A DNA stretch of 64,000 nucleotides from Beaufortia kweichowensis (lineage: Eukaryota > Chordata > Actinopteri > Cypriniformes > Gastromyzontidae). This document shows, in pieces, positions 26,290 to 38,409 of this stretch. Position numbers and translations under genes: made by a program. The number at the start of each line of letters is the position of its first letter. The first letter of the stretch is position 1. The DNA lies in contig CM032804.1 of the NCBI GenBank assembly GCA_019155185.1, forward strand, positions 13,240,992 through 13,304,991, given 5' to 3'. The notes beneath the pieces were generated by a model that was given only the letters and a program-made list of their open reading frames with translations, searched no databases and was not told where the DNA came from.

Positions 26290-26645
26290 ACAGTTTCAGT
26301 GCTTTAATTTGATAGGTCAATAGTTGTGTTTTATTCATGATAAATCACAGCTATGAGCTCTTCACCCAATGATTCTGTGCATCACATCACCCATAACAAC
26401 ATAAACATATATCACAATCAATCAGGGACTATTTTTTCCAGTGGAAGACTTTTATTGTTTTACTTCATAAAAGTTGCATGGATACATATTTTTAGGCTTT
26501 AATATTTGTATTGTAGTGTTTTGTAACCGTTTTATAAAAGCAATAAGGTACTCGAGGCTATTGCTTTATCATGGATAAGTCACAGCTGAAGGGCGTTGTT
26601 AGGCACAACAACATAATTCATCCATGCATGTTCAGAATTCAAAAA
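26290..26645. repeat. Probable DNA-element fragment
   Basis: Strings such as AAAAGCAATAAGGTACTCGA, GGCTATTGCTTTATC and GTCACAGCTGAAGGGCGTTG look like a repeat I recall from cyprinid genomes. CATGATAAATCACAGCT near 26336 and CATGGATAAGTCACAGCT near 26571 are direct copies. Class uncertain. Confidence 0.4.
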
Positions 26646-27540
26646 TGCTTTTAAAGAGATTGACAGCTCACATTACAAAACCTTCTACTTCTGTGTTCCA
26701 CAGGAAAAAATAACAGAGTACAAGTCTCAACATGAGGGTGAGTAATAAATAACACACTTTTATTATGTTGGATCCAGTACGTCCAGCACTTTAAAATGCA
26801 TTCGGTGATAAAAGCACAATGGATTGCACGTCACAGAAGTCTGATAAAAGCAGACACTAGAACTGGCCATTTTTTAGGTTTTGTAGCATTTATTTATTTT
26901 GTTTGAAAGAATATGTATAAACCTATCCACTGCCAGATGGTGACATATTAAATGTGACTGTTTTCAGTCCAGGGAGAGTGAAGTACCACGTCGCCGGTCT
27001 GAACTCCGATAAAGAGTGTCAAAGAGCTGACAGAGGGACAGAAACCTTGTTTGTCTCTCGCCGGCTGATCAGCATGTGTTTTTACACGGCGGTGGGTCCC
27101 CGAGGTGGAATGGTAGAGAGATGTGCCCGTCATACATCACAGAGGCACATCTGTCCGGACGAACTCGATCGGTCTTTCTGCAAACCGACTTAAAACAAAA
27201 TGTGCGTTGAGAGCACAATAGGCATTAGATTTGGGATTTGCGAGTTGTATTTGTTACAGGTTTATAGGTACGCTTACAGCGGTTATGTTTGGGATTTCAG
27301 TTGTCGTGGCTTCTGCGGTGATGTCTGGAGAGAAGAAAGCAAATCTCTTTTGAGCTTTGAGTGGAATGGAATCGGATTGGTTGCACGGATCTACACATTG
27401 GTGGTATGTTCGAGTGAGGGCACAAAATCCTTATGATTAATGTCACACCATAATGTTTATCCCTCCGGTGCGTGCCGCTGACTGGCACGGCAGAAAACAC
27501 TTTCGGTGTGACGGGGTGATGTAGATAAGCTACAGTTGGG
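26646..27540. other. Non-coding stretch, no gene seen
   Basis: 26690-26752 is half of the GTTCACCC-type element (CTGTGTTCCACAGGAAAAAA, then GAGGGTGAGTAATAAAT). 26.95-27.5 kb is unique, moderately CpG-containing DNA whose frames on both strands overlap and lack domains. Confidence 0.45.
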
Positions 27541-28345
27541 AAAAAGTAGATGCAATTCAATCACTACTTAAAGTATAAAGCTTTTATATGTTTTCATAGA
27601 TCCTGCCTGCTTATTCTTTGAGGGAAATCTTATCGCTTTTATTATCGCCTGCAATTGTAGTGTTGTAGATCTAATCCAGCATCACAAGATGACGTTTATC
27701 GAGGTAAAAACAGCATTGGCTTATATTCTCGCAAATATTTAACCATGCCTATATATAGGGAGAAAACAAGTTATTCTCGATCAGCTCACTGGAGCAGATG
27801 CAATCTACAAATCCTAAGTATATTTCTTTTATTTGGTTTTACAAATTTGTGGAAATTCTTATTCGTTTTGTGCTGCATTAAATCTGTGATTTCATACTGT
27901 TGATTTTTAGGAAACATCTGGTCCAACGCCGCAATAATGTTTACCCAGGTTGAAATGCACCAAAGTTATTTTTTCATCATCCCATATACCCTCAATATTG
28001 CCGTGATATGCATTTTACAACACCTAGATGAGATGCTGTTGTTGGCAGACAAATCAAATTACTACCCTCCCTGCTATCTGAAATGTGGTAGACGCAATTG
28101 AATTTCTTCTGAAAGCATGTAGCTTTTATTTGTTTTTATGGATTCCAGCCATTCTTTAAGGGAAGTCTTATCACTTTAGTGGTGCAGGCAATAGTCCTGT
28201 TGATCTGACTAGAGGATCTGAAATCAAATCGCTTTACCGACTGTGTTTTTCCAGGTTGAACTGTATTGCCATATACAGCCTGAATGTTGGTGTGATATAC
28301 ATTAAGAGATGCATAGATGAGGTGCTTTTGTTAAGACGCATGCTG
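27541..28345 (+). repeat. Old diverged local duplication (two units)
   Basis: Unit 1 (27541-28080) and unit 2 (28081-28345) share anchors in order: AGATGCAATT/AGACGCAATT, ATTCTTTGAGGGAAATCTTA/ATTCTTTAAGGGAAGTCTTA, CCAGGTTGAA, GTGATATGCATT/GTGATATACATT, and GATGAGATGCTGTTGTT/GATGAGGTGCTTTTGTT. Offsets are about 540 bases for the first anchors and 289 for the last. Unit 2 therefore lacks about 230-250 bases present in the middle of unit 1, or unit 1 gained them. No frame is conserved between units. Confidence 0.7.
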
Positions 28346-29462
28346 TCTGAATGCCATTAAAAGGATGCTAGAAAGATTTATATGGAGAGGTAAAGAGCTC
28401 AGGTCAAGAAAGAGACTTGTCTGAAGGCGTCTGCAGCGTGTTTCTAATTGAGCGGATTGTAGTTAATTGTTTGTACGTAGGAGTGGAGAAATCAATCTGT
28501 TTTCTCACTGCCGTGACTCCTGGGCCCTGAGGTGATAGACTAGAGCTGGCAGACTCCAGGACGGAGCTCTGCCAAATACATCCCCAAAAGCAAAGATTTC
28601 TCCCCTCCGCACACGCTCGCACGACGCCGGTGTGAGGGAGTAACTAACTTCAGGTGGCAACGCGACTAACTTTTTCACTAGCGTGACATTAGCTCAGCTG
28701 TTTTCAAAATACTTTCACTTCTCAAGCTCTTTCATCCGACTTGTAAAGGCGTAGCGTGACAAAACGCTACATCACTGGTTTTTATGTCGCATTATATTGC
28801 TCACGCAGCCTTGCGGCTGAATGAACTGAGCCAGTGATAAAAACACGCTGTAAAAGTCTGATTCATTTTAGTGAGTACCCTTTACGTCTTTATTTGTGCT
28901 GAAGTGTTTTTGATATTGATTTTCAGCTTTAGTCTTTTTAATATAATTATATTGATGTTAAATATTAGTAGTATTTATAGAAAAAATATATAATTATTTA
29001 TATAAATATTATATATTTTTTATATATATTTTAATTATATAATAAATATTATATATGATTATTAATACTTATATAAATTATATAAATTAAATATAATTAT
29101 ATTTATATATAATATAATTGGTGTTTAGTTTTGTTTTTAGTTTTATTGCTTATCATAAATTCATGTGTATTAATGTATATAATTAAATGTAATTGTAACC
29201 AGGTGCTGCTTTGTTTAATGTATAGTGTAATGATTATTTAATGCACAAACTGTCATTATTCCACAGAAGGAACACTTCTGTTATTTCATTATTTACTTTA
29301 ATATTTTATAGTTGAATTCTAATCTAATCATGACAATCTATATATTGATGGAAATATCTAAGCATCCAGAATAAATATTTGATATAACAATAAACTAAAA
29401 AATGTTATTTAAAAATAAATAAATAAAAAATATCTACACCGTAAAAAGGTTGGGCATGTTTT
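28346..29462. other. Non-coding stretch, no gene seen
   Basis: 28.4-28.9 kb is unique. 28.95-29.12 kb is almost pure A/T with many short palindromes. Near 29310 the inverted form of the TTGTCATGATTAGATTA motif marks a third fragment of the foldback family at 5.4 kb. Confidence 0.5.
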
Positions 29463-29625
29463 ATGGGGACGTTCTATAGACATAATGACTTTTACACTGT
29501 ACAAACTGTATATTGTATCCTGTAACCTCACCCTAACCCTCACACAAACCTTTTCAAATAAACATAATTGAGTAGATTTATAAGCTGTTTTCCTCATGGG
29601 GACCAAAATATGTCCCAACAAGGTT
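29463..29625 (+). repeat. TTGTGGGGAC-family repeat, fragment
   Basis: TGGGGACGTTCTATAGACAT, CTGTACAAACTGTATATTGT and a later CTCATGGGGACCAAAATATG followed by TCCCAAC match the larger copy at 46788-47491. I recall this as a very common cyprinid interspersed element with GTGGGGAC/GTCCCCAC ends. Confidence 0.75.
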
Positions 29626-32572
29626 AAAAATTACTGATATTACTATCTTACTGTAGGGTTTACCAGCACCACACACACACACATGCAGAACAGAGTCTAC
29701 AGGGTGTCTTCAGGGTGAAGACCGATCAATCGATCCGTGCCCTGTTTGTCGGGCGAGGAGCGAGAAATACCAGGTCAGGGAAGAGAGAGATAAAGAGAGA
29801 GAGAGAGAGAGAGGTACAGCACCCTGAGACAGGCAAAAACAGAAACATTTAGAGAGATGCAATAGAAATGTATTCTAGGTTAAACCCCTCCAGCTTTTGA
29901 CAAAGTTTGGCTGCTGTGTATGAGGGAGTAGCACGGTATTAAATAAAGGAGAATATTGCATTAGTCCCAGCCATCGCCGTCAGTCGAAATCTCTCCCACA
30001 CAACCCGACGCAACTTTCCGCAGTCAGTGATTTTCAAAGCAGCACCCAGCCAGGAGTAAATCGCTTTAAATTCACATTTTAATACATCTGCACGGCAAAG
30101 TCGATGAATTACATACAGCAGTGTGAAACTAATGACCACAATCCTAATTTGTATATAAACACGGACTATTAATAATTTGCCCATGAATGAGTTTATTTAA
30201 CGAGTTGATTTGCATTTGTTTACTTACAACAGACTGTATCTTTGACACGCTGTCTTGATTAACATTTCATTTCTATTCAACATTTCATTTATCAACACTA
30301 GATCCAAACCAGACTTCTTCAGGCCCCAGTCCTCAACTCGCAGCCAGAAGGAGGCGTGGCCACATCGAGCTTTTCGCCGTCAAAGCGTGTCGCCTGAATT
30401 ATTCATCCCGCTTTTAAAAGAGATCAGAGCAGGCGCGCCTTTTTGATCTCATTTGAGACGTCCCATGCTCCGCCCTGATTGGCTTAGCAGCAATCATACT
30501 GCATGCGAGCGGCACTCGCGTTCACCACCATGCATCCCTTCGGCCTTCATTATTTATATGAACAAAGAAGTGAAAGGGTTGCGTGAGGATATGAGAAAGC
30601 AGTGAGGAAGGCAGTTGGACTGAAATGTTATAACATGTACATTATGATAATAGTATATATCACAGTCTAGTTGTTTGTGCTGTAACTGAAAATGTTTTGT
30701 ACATAACTGAACCTTGAAAGGACGCAGTATGGACGATAAATGGCATCGGTGCGTAAACTGCTTTACATTATCATATCAGGTAAAAATAGAAATGTGTTAG
30801 AAATGTGATTCAGTGAGCCACATGCAAAGTTTTTGCGAAGTTGACAATATTTGCACACCTGCGGCTGCGCGTCGGCTGAATTCTATATTAATCTGTGATA
30901 TGAAGTTGTGACGTTGCTCGGCAACAGTAAAGAAAAAAGTCTACTCTATCTATAAAACACATTACATTCATTATACTGTACATGGTAAAAGGGGTTCACA
31001 TTTGAAGTGTCTGTCTATGACAAAGTTTTCAGTGTAGGCTATAGTTTTCTTCATAGAGTCAGATTATGAAAACCGCATTGCGGATATAACGCATTATAAC
31101 ATTATAGTATTTACCTCTGTGCTGGCTGAGGTCTTTCTTCTACAGCTGTGCAATATATCCCTTTGTACCATTCAGCATCAGATGAGCAAATACAGTATGA
31201 CAGGAGCATTTATGAGCATTTTCACATTTACTTTGAATTGCAGTTTTTATTTTATTGAAACTTTATTAAATCATATTACATAAGCTATAGAATTGAAATG
31301 CATATAAAAAAGCACTTCTAATTTACTTCTATCTAAGTTGAATAGAGTTTCTAAAAAATAGCTGAATTTGTTTCCCTGCCTGATGTACCTTGATTATAGA
31401 TTTATACTTTTTGCCAACTTTTAGGGTAAAATAACAGTTGGTGGTTCAGGTACTGCTGGCATCCCATCTGATGCAGAAAGGAAATGAAATCAATAAGCAG
31501 AGGCAGATCACGCACCGCTCAGAGCGACTCGTTTTAATTCATTGCTTCCATTAAACATATCGAAAATGCTATGAATATATCACATACAGTCTCAGTCTTT
31601 GTGATGCACGTATCCAAAGATCCCATCTGGATACAGTACAAAGAAAATGAAGGACGTCTCATGTTAATAATCGTAACTCAAACGTCACTCATAAAGCGAA
31701 TCCCGTGCTTTATTTTTAGTAGCCTGCCGAGAAATAAGGACGTTTCCGCAACCATTCTTTCTCCTTTCTTTAGGTAAGATCGGGACAAAGCAGCGCCGAA
31801 AGACCGCAAGAAAAGGTCACATGAAACACAAGGCTGAGCGAGGACCGCTGGCCAATAAGAACGTGTCGATGAACTGATGCGCTCGTCCCTTGGGGGGATG
31901 AAGAAGATAGAGAGAAAATGAGAAATAGACAGAGGGATCGGAGTGTGACCGTGCGTGTGTGTTTTTTCCTTTTGTAAGTAGTCTAACAGACCCTCTGGAT
32001 TCACTCTATGCTCTAATGACCAGTCACAAGCAGTGGCCGAGCTGAGCCCGAGTCTTTCTCTAGCAGCCTGTTCCTAATTAACAGATGCATCGAGTGGAAA
32101 GAAGCACCTGCTAAGGTACGGCTGCAGGTTTGAGCCGGGGGCTTTTTTACACGTTCGCACACATTCGCTGCTCTTTTATAAGGACCGCATCGCTATGACA
32201 TCCTCCTCTGGGGAGCGGGTGTTTGCGAGAGCGTGTGTTAGTGTGGGAAGAGTAATGTGTGCTGTGGAAAATATCCTGTCTGTGCTCTGGGGCGGTATGC
32301 TTGTGAAGTAATTGTGTGTGTCCGTGATTTGCGCGCTACTGTTTTATGAGGCAGCTAATGCTCGTCCTTCAGCCTTCAGCTTAAAGAAATAGAAAAGTTT
32401 GTCGTTATTTACTCACACTTGGGTTTTACAAACTCGTATGCGGGAGACATTTTTGCTGTTTCTTCCTTATGAAAGTGTCCGTCATTTTCACAGGCTGTAT
32501 GAAAACCTTGTTGATGTAGATCAGACGAACAGTATATTTATCTGGGCAGTTCAATACAGATATCAACCTTGT
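29626..32572. other. Non-coding stretch, no gene seen
   Basis: A (GA)n tract lies at 29794-29813. 30.3-30.56 kb is a unique, CpG-containing block with a CCAAT-type GATTGGC that could be a regulatory element. GTTGCTCGGCAAC at 30913-30925 is a perfect pair of RFX half-sites with a 1-base spacer. 31.5-32.35 kb is unassigned. 32381-32440 resembles the left half of the GTTCACCC-type element. Confidence 0.45.
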
Positions 32573-32885
32573 TCTTTAAAGAGTCATCTCTTCTCTATTT
32601 GTTGGGTGTTATTGCTTCTGGTTTGTGTATTTTTATTCACAGAAATCCTACAAAGTATGTTGCCTCTCAAAAACATGTGGTCTTTTTTTGTAAATAGATA
32701 TCTTGTGTGATATTTTTCTGATGTCTGGAAGGGCTTTAGTAAAATATAAACACATGATTCAATATTTTGATAATAAATACTATCTGTGAGAATTTATATT
32801 TCAAGTTTTGACTAAAAATCACATTCAAGTTTTGACTTACCTTGACTTTACTTGAAAATGTCACATCCATAATGCTGGAATTGAC
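32573..32885 (-). repeat. Unknown dispersed repeat, copy C
   Basis: Inverted relative to copy A. CTTTAAAGAGTCATCTCTTC, AGAAATCCTACAAAGTATGT and TGCCTCTCAAAAACATG are reverse complements of copy A segments, and the copy ends at TCCATAATGCTGG. The plus-strand frame at 32399-32710 is a by-product of this repeat and the fragment before it. Confidence 0.75.
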
Positions 32886-35800
32886 CACTAACATTATTCA
32901 TCTCCACTGAATCTAGTTGAACCAAAATTGAACCAAAATTTGGTTTTGAAACTGACTAACTGAAAAAGTAAGTTTTATAAATTGTTAGTCTCTTCATTTC
33001 AAAAAGTTATTATACTGTCACACAGTCAACACTAGTTTTACAGTGCATTTTATTCTTTTTGGAGTATGACAGATGTGGTTGTTATAAAGTGTTGTATTAT
33101 GATAGGACCTACATTATAGTATTCAAATTTTTATCCTTTTGTTTTCCTCCAAAACCAACAACATGCCGTTCTGGAATGACATTAGAGTGACCAAATGATG
33201 ACAGGCTTTTCATTTTTCCTTTGAAACGGGAGCATGTATGCACATAAAGTGATGGATCCCTCGCTGTCCCTTTACAGCCGGCTTTGTTTTAATCCATCTT
33301 ACTGTGGCTCAGATCAGGGATATGGATTTGTATCTCTCTAACAATATGGTGCATATTGTTATTGACGTAATAATGCCCGGCCGTGTAATATTCTAATCTT
33401 TCATCTTCTTTCAAAGGTGAAAACGCTGGTCAGCATGTCTGTAAAACTGTCCACCCGCTGTAATGCATGAGCTGAGGGGAAAGAGATACTGAACGGAGAT
33501 GATGGCTGTTGTGACATCACTGGTATTTCTTAGTGTAGGCTTGACTGATCATTGGCTGATGTGCTTGGGGATGTTTTTATGGTGTGCGAGACACTGGCGT
33601 GAGACCCTCATTTCGTTCTCATCTCATCGTTGGGTAACCACAGACGGCAGAATGGGGTCGATGCTTTCAAATTGTATTCATCACATATATATACACACAT
33701 GATCTGTATGTATATCATGCACATATAGGGGCTGCACCAACTGGTCAGTTAGGGTCCGTTTCAACTAGTTGGAATTATTTTTCTAAGCCTAACTTGCTCT
33801 TACTCAAGTCCTAGTACGTATCTTTAGGTCTATAATGGTGGCCTGTTTGCTTGTCTTGCCATTGCTTGCCATGGCTGTGTGTAATGAGACGTGTCTCTCA
33901 GCATTAGTGGAGTAATAATGGTGTGTGAACATCAGGAGGGTGAGTCAGTGTTGTGCAAGAGTCTCTTACTGAAGTGTGGTTAGAATTACGATCTGTTTGA
34001 ATGGAATCGAAAACCCAAAGGGCTTGTAGACGACACATTTACAACGCATTTACAAACCACCGTAAAGGCTCATAAAAGTATGACTTAACAGTATGGGCTT
34101 TATTCAAAGTCTTACAGTAGCTTTGTATAAGACCAGAATTCATTTATCTTTCTCTCTTAGATCTTCAGTCAATGTCTGTTGGCTGTTACATCTTGGAATA
34201 TCTTTAGTATTGTTTGCATTACTTGGAGTAATTCATTTTCAGCTGATGAACAATAAAATATAAAGCGATTCAAAAAGCACAATAGCTTACAATAGATATG
34301 ATGTTTTTGTCCATTTGTGCACTAATGTAGTTATCATTATAGTATTATATATATTATTTATAGTTACTCTACTTGGTGTGAACAAACTACCTTTTTACAA
34401 AACATGAAATGGTTTTTGGTCATGAAATTACACTTTACAGGATTATTAATTGGCTACAATATTTTATTGGTCAATATTTTCCTGACCCGGCTTGATTAAA
34501 TCGAAAAAACTTCACTCTACAGATGAAGAAAGTTATAACATTTTAATGAAAGTTATAAAACCAATTATGAAATTTTTATGACTTTTTTTCTTTTAAATAA
34601 CAAACCACAACATAATAGCGCCTAAAAACCATAATTCATCATTTATAATAAGACCAGTGCAAATGTAATTATTTTAATTTCACACGGTCTTTCAAGTATA
34701 CAGATAGCTGCCGGTGATTGATGGTCATGTGGAAGCAAATAACCCACATTTCAAAATGCCTGTCAGTTTATGAAGCACGGCAGAATGTGCATTACGTCTT
34801 CATTACACACACAAACAAACACGCGAGTTTATGAGCGGGCAAGTGTACACAAGCGAACACGCTCTTGATGTAGGCGTAATGAAGATGAATCTGTCAAGGT
34901 CTGGCTCGGTCAGGGCGCGAGCGGTGGCAGCCTGCCAGTCTGAGGCGACCCGTGTCACCCGCTAAAACGCAGGTACCACGCAAGCAGAGGCCAAGCGATT
35001 CATTTCATTATTATGTCTTCACGTTCATTGTTGGTGGCACGTAAGATTAATGTCAGGGCGACTCTTCCTGTGCTATTCCTTTTAGGTGGTAAATTAAGAT
35101 GCTGGTGCGATGTGCTCTAGCATAGATGTTTACAAAACATCTTTAATTTGAATTAAGCGAGTGTCAGGCAGTAGAAATGAGATGGAGAGAGATTGACATT
35201 GACAGAGAGAGAAAGAGAGAGTTGGGGATTTAATGAGCATCCACTCACAGGCCTTCAGTAAAGATACCAGGAGGGAAGAAAAATCATAATGGACATTATT
35301 TGTTTTTCCTAGACTGCATTATTTCATAAAAGAAGATACTTTTGCTTAAGTCTCCTGATTTTTCCTCTTGATAAAAGTCGCTAATAATTTCACCTGCGTC
35401 TCCTCAATAGTTTCTAGAAAAATTTACTGTGGACAATAGGAAGTTCTACAGTGAATATATTGTGTTTCATATCTTTTTTTTTTTTGGTCTGAAGTATTTT
35501 AGCACAGATTTTTCTCTTTTTGAATGCTGGTGTTGAAAAGATTAGTACCTGACATACAAATGAAAATCTACCCTGCATTCTTTCTTCAGTGATTTCTAAA
35601 AAATCCTTTATGATACGAACAGTCATAAAGAGTCATTAGACAGAAATTATAGAGGCCATGATTATTTTATGTGGTGCGTGTGATTATGTAATATAAAATT
35701 ATAACTCTGCTAAGTGTCAGTTGTCTCACTGATGTCTACTTTTCAGTCCTCTTAGGGAATTTGAAGAGAAAACATCTGAGACGAGTTGATATTTAAATGT

Positions 35801-36536
35801 AAAAAGCAATCTCTGAACAATAATATTTTTCTCCGGGTAAATGTACGACATGGACGTACTGTACAGAATGATACACTTCAGTTCGTATTCTAAAATGTGA
35901 TTTAATCTACAAACCTAAAAGATCTGAACGAAATCCTCTCTGGCAAAGTAATAAAAACATTCTCAGATGGCAATGGCGTATAAGGCGAACACTACTACAA
36001 TGGAGCAATTAAAACAATGTCATTGCAAATAAGTGTGTGGAACACTGAGCTAATAACTAAACGAAAGTTCAATTAGTATGTTAAAGGCGTTTAAAAGGAA
36101 AGAAAAGAAATAGAAAAGTTAAACTCTTGTTGTAAGAGCTACAGAGTAGAGACAGATCCGAGTGCAGGGTCACTGACCACAGACTAGCCATTGAAAAGGG
36201 CAGACACAAACAGACCAGGTTATCACAGGAGAAAAAAGTTTGTGGTCGCTGTGTGACAGGTAAAGTGCAGATGGTGACGGCTGAGAGGTGAACTTTCTTC
36301 TCACCTGTGAAGTATTTCTTGCAACTTGAGACATTTTCCGAAGCAAACCGCGGGAAGTCTGATGCTATAGTTCAACCTGGACGACAGATGAGATATTCAC
36401 AATGTACTGCAGGAACACTATGTAGCTTTAGAGAAAAATCCTCAGAACCATCCGTACTGCTGTTTAATGCAATGGTACACATGCATTAGAGCTCAGAAGC
36501 CATTGAATGTACTCAGAGGAATCCTTTATTGCTTTT
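32886..36536. other. Non-coding stretch, no gene seen
   Basis: 33.25-33.43 kb is unique with ATTGACGTAATAATGC, a CRE-like site. A hAT-like AGGGGCTGCACC string occurs at about 33728. 34.2-34.7 kb is AT-rich. 34.78-35.06 kb is a CpG-containing unique block in which ACGTCTTCATTAC and GTAATGAAGATGA form a loose inverted pair. 35.2-36.5 kb shows nothing clear. Confidence 0.45.
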
Positions 36537-36725
36537 CACTGTAATAATTCTTCAATACATTACATTTCTAAGTACAATCAACATGGCTTGTAAAGCCATT
36601 TCAACTATTTTACATTTAGCCAGGTTGCTTACAAAAAGTAACTTGAAAATTGTTTAACTTAATTTGATAAGTTGAAGTTATGTGAAAAAAAAAACGGTTG
36701 AAATGACTTGGTATTTTTTACAGTG
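36537..36725. mobile_element. MITE-like element, CACTGTAA ends
   Basis: CACTGTAA at 36537 faces TTTTTTACAGTG ending at 36725. Internal AAAGCCATTTCAACT and AGTTGAAGT/GGTTGAAATGACTT are inverted. No target duplication is evident. Short size and palindromic structure fit a non-autonomous element. Confidence 0.55.
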
Positions 36726-37269
36726 CAGGAGACTTGAAGGAGATGCAACAGCTTTAACGGTGACTTTTGCTAGAAAGCAAATCACATTTTTTATGTAAAG
36801 TTTGATGTGGATCTTAGAATCATGAGATGATTTTATTGTACATTTATTTCATAGCAAATGTGAGCATTTTATTGAGATCTCTTTTTTGAGGAGATTCACA
36901 TGTGAATACTTGGAGAGAAAAGCAGAAAACTTTTATGTAATCTCTTTGGTGAGAATGATTTGAGATGTGATTTGTCCTCCTGACAGCTAAAACTATGATT
37001 GCTCTTATTGTTCTTCATAGAATTACCTTTTGTTCAGTCGTTTTGTTTCACACATGTATTACTTAATAATTGCCATTCCGCTGTGTTTTCATAATCGTCG
37101 GTATAGTAATTATTGTTATTTTAATCTCATTTTAATGTGCTCATAACCTTTTCCAAGAACGCCTTTTCAGATTACCACTGAGGTATACGATTTGGTAATA
37201 TCACGCTATGCATGCTATGCAGTCGAATTTTAATAAAGCAGACACTAAAATGAATTTCAAGAGAGGCGG

Positions 37270-37540
37270 GTGGCAGGACTCAAACAGGGCCGCATGTTAG
37301 CGAGATGAGACGGGAGGGTAACGGGAGGTGACTGGAGCTTTGCACTTTGAGCCGCACGGGGGCCTTCGGTGACGGCCGGGGCCGCGGCCCCCTGTTGCAT
37401 CGGCGAAATAAGCAATGACAAGCTCACTTCCCCGTACGATAAATTACAGCACGCCCCCGCCGCTCGCGAACACGTACGCGTAAATTGGGCTCACTTCAAA
37501 TCGCATGTCATTTCCTGCCAGCGCGTAGACTCCCAGTGTG
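37270..37540. promoter_or_regulatory. CpG-dense unique block, candidate regulatory element
   Basis: CpG-dense core with GGCCGGGGCCGCGGCC near 37374-37389 and CCGCTCGCGAACACGTACGC near 37458-37477, in an AT-rich neighbourhood. The frame 37369-37557 has no recognisable domain. This could be an alternative adgrl1 promoter, first exon or enhancer. It lies about 8 kb upstream of the ATG exon. Confidence 0.35.
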
Positions 37541-38274
37541 ACTTCTTATTTGCTTGAGCCTGGTGAGAAAATTGAGATGCAGTAGTGAGTGAAGGACACT
37601 AGGGAAAGAGCTCATTGGAAAGGCTTCGTAATTAACACAGCAAGACGCTACGAAAGACCTCCTCTCTCTCAACGCGAGCGTAGGTTAAGAGCTGTGTGAG
37701 CCTCTCCGGAGAGACTGTGCTGACCATGGAGGATAAGGGGACCTGTGGGGTCTGTAACTCCTGGTGAATCTGATGGAAACACCTCCAGATCACGGTTCAC
37801 CTTAAACAAAAAACAAAACAGAAATATGCTATTTTGCATGAAGAAACCAAACAAGCTATTGATAATTATTTTCATGACAGTTAGGTTTATTTTCCCCCAA
37901 ATTATCATTACCGCAATCTATCTGGATGTTCTTGTTTTGAGCTAATTCTCAATTCTCAGTAGTGATTCTCATTAAATTCTCATTACTGTAATACAGTGGT
38001 TTTTTATTTGAAGGGTATATAGCAAATTGTACCATGGTTTATAAATATTAGGGCTGCTTATTTGGCAATTTAGTAGTAATTAGTAACACACATCATAATA
38101 TAGAAATAAACAATTTCAAGAAAAAAAATTCATGTCTCCAACCTATACATAAACTACAGATATTTGAGGTTATTTGACAGTGAGCATGTTGACGGTGGTC
38201 ACAACCGAATAGATGAGATTTAGAGTGTGAACACTGATTAACACAATTGACTTTAGGCCATTGAAACAATGTAT

Positions 38275-38405
38275 TGACTTTTGGCAGACGCTTTTATCCA
38301 AAGTGACTTCAATTGCATGCAGGTCATAAATGTGTTCCCTGGGTTCGACCCATGACCTTTGCAGTGCATATGTAATGCTCTGCCAATTGAGCTTCAGTAA
38401 CATTG
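38275..38405 (-). repeat. tRNA-derived SINE, nearly full length
   Basis: Read on the minus strand it starts TGAAGCTCAATTGGCAGAGC (A-box region), has GGGTCGAACCC as B box (38341-38351 on +), and ends with CACTTTGGATAAAAGCGTCT followed by GCC. This is the tRNA head plus conserved fish SINE tail. It is not a functional tRNA because the cloverleaf continues into unrelated sequence. Confidence 0.8.
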
Positions 38406-38409
38406 ACGT

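Noticed and set aside
26930..26945. CTCF-like word (CTGCCAGATGGTGAC)
   Set aside because: Only partly agrees with the CTCF core, lacking the GGC step, so not listed as a site.
38275..38405. Candidate tRNA gene from intact B-box-like GGGTCGAACCC
   Set aside because: The cloverleaf does not close and the sequence continues into the common SINE tail, so it is a retroposon.
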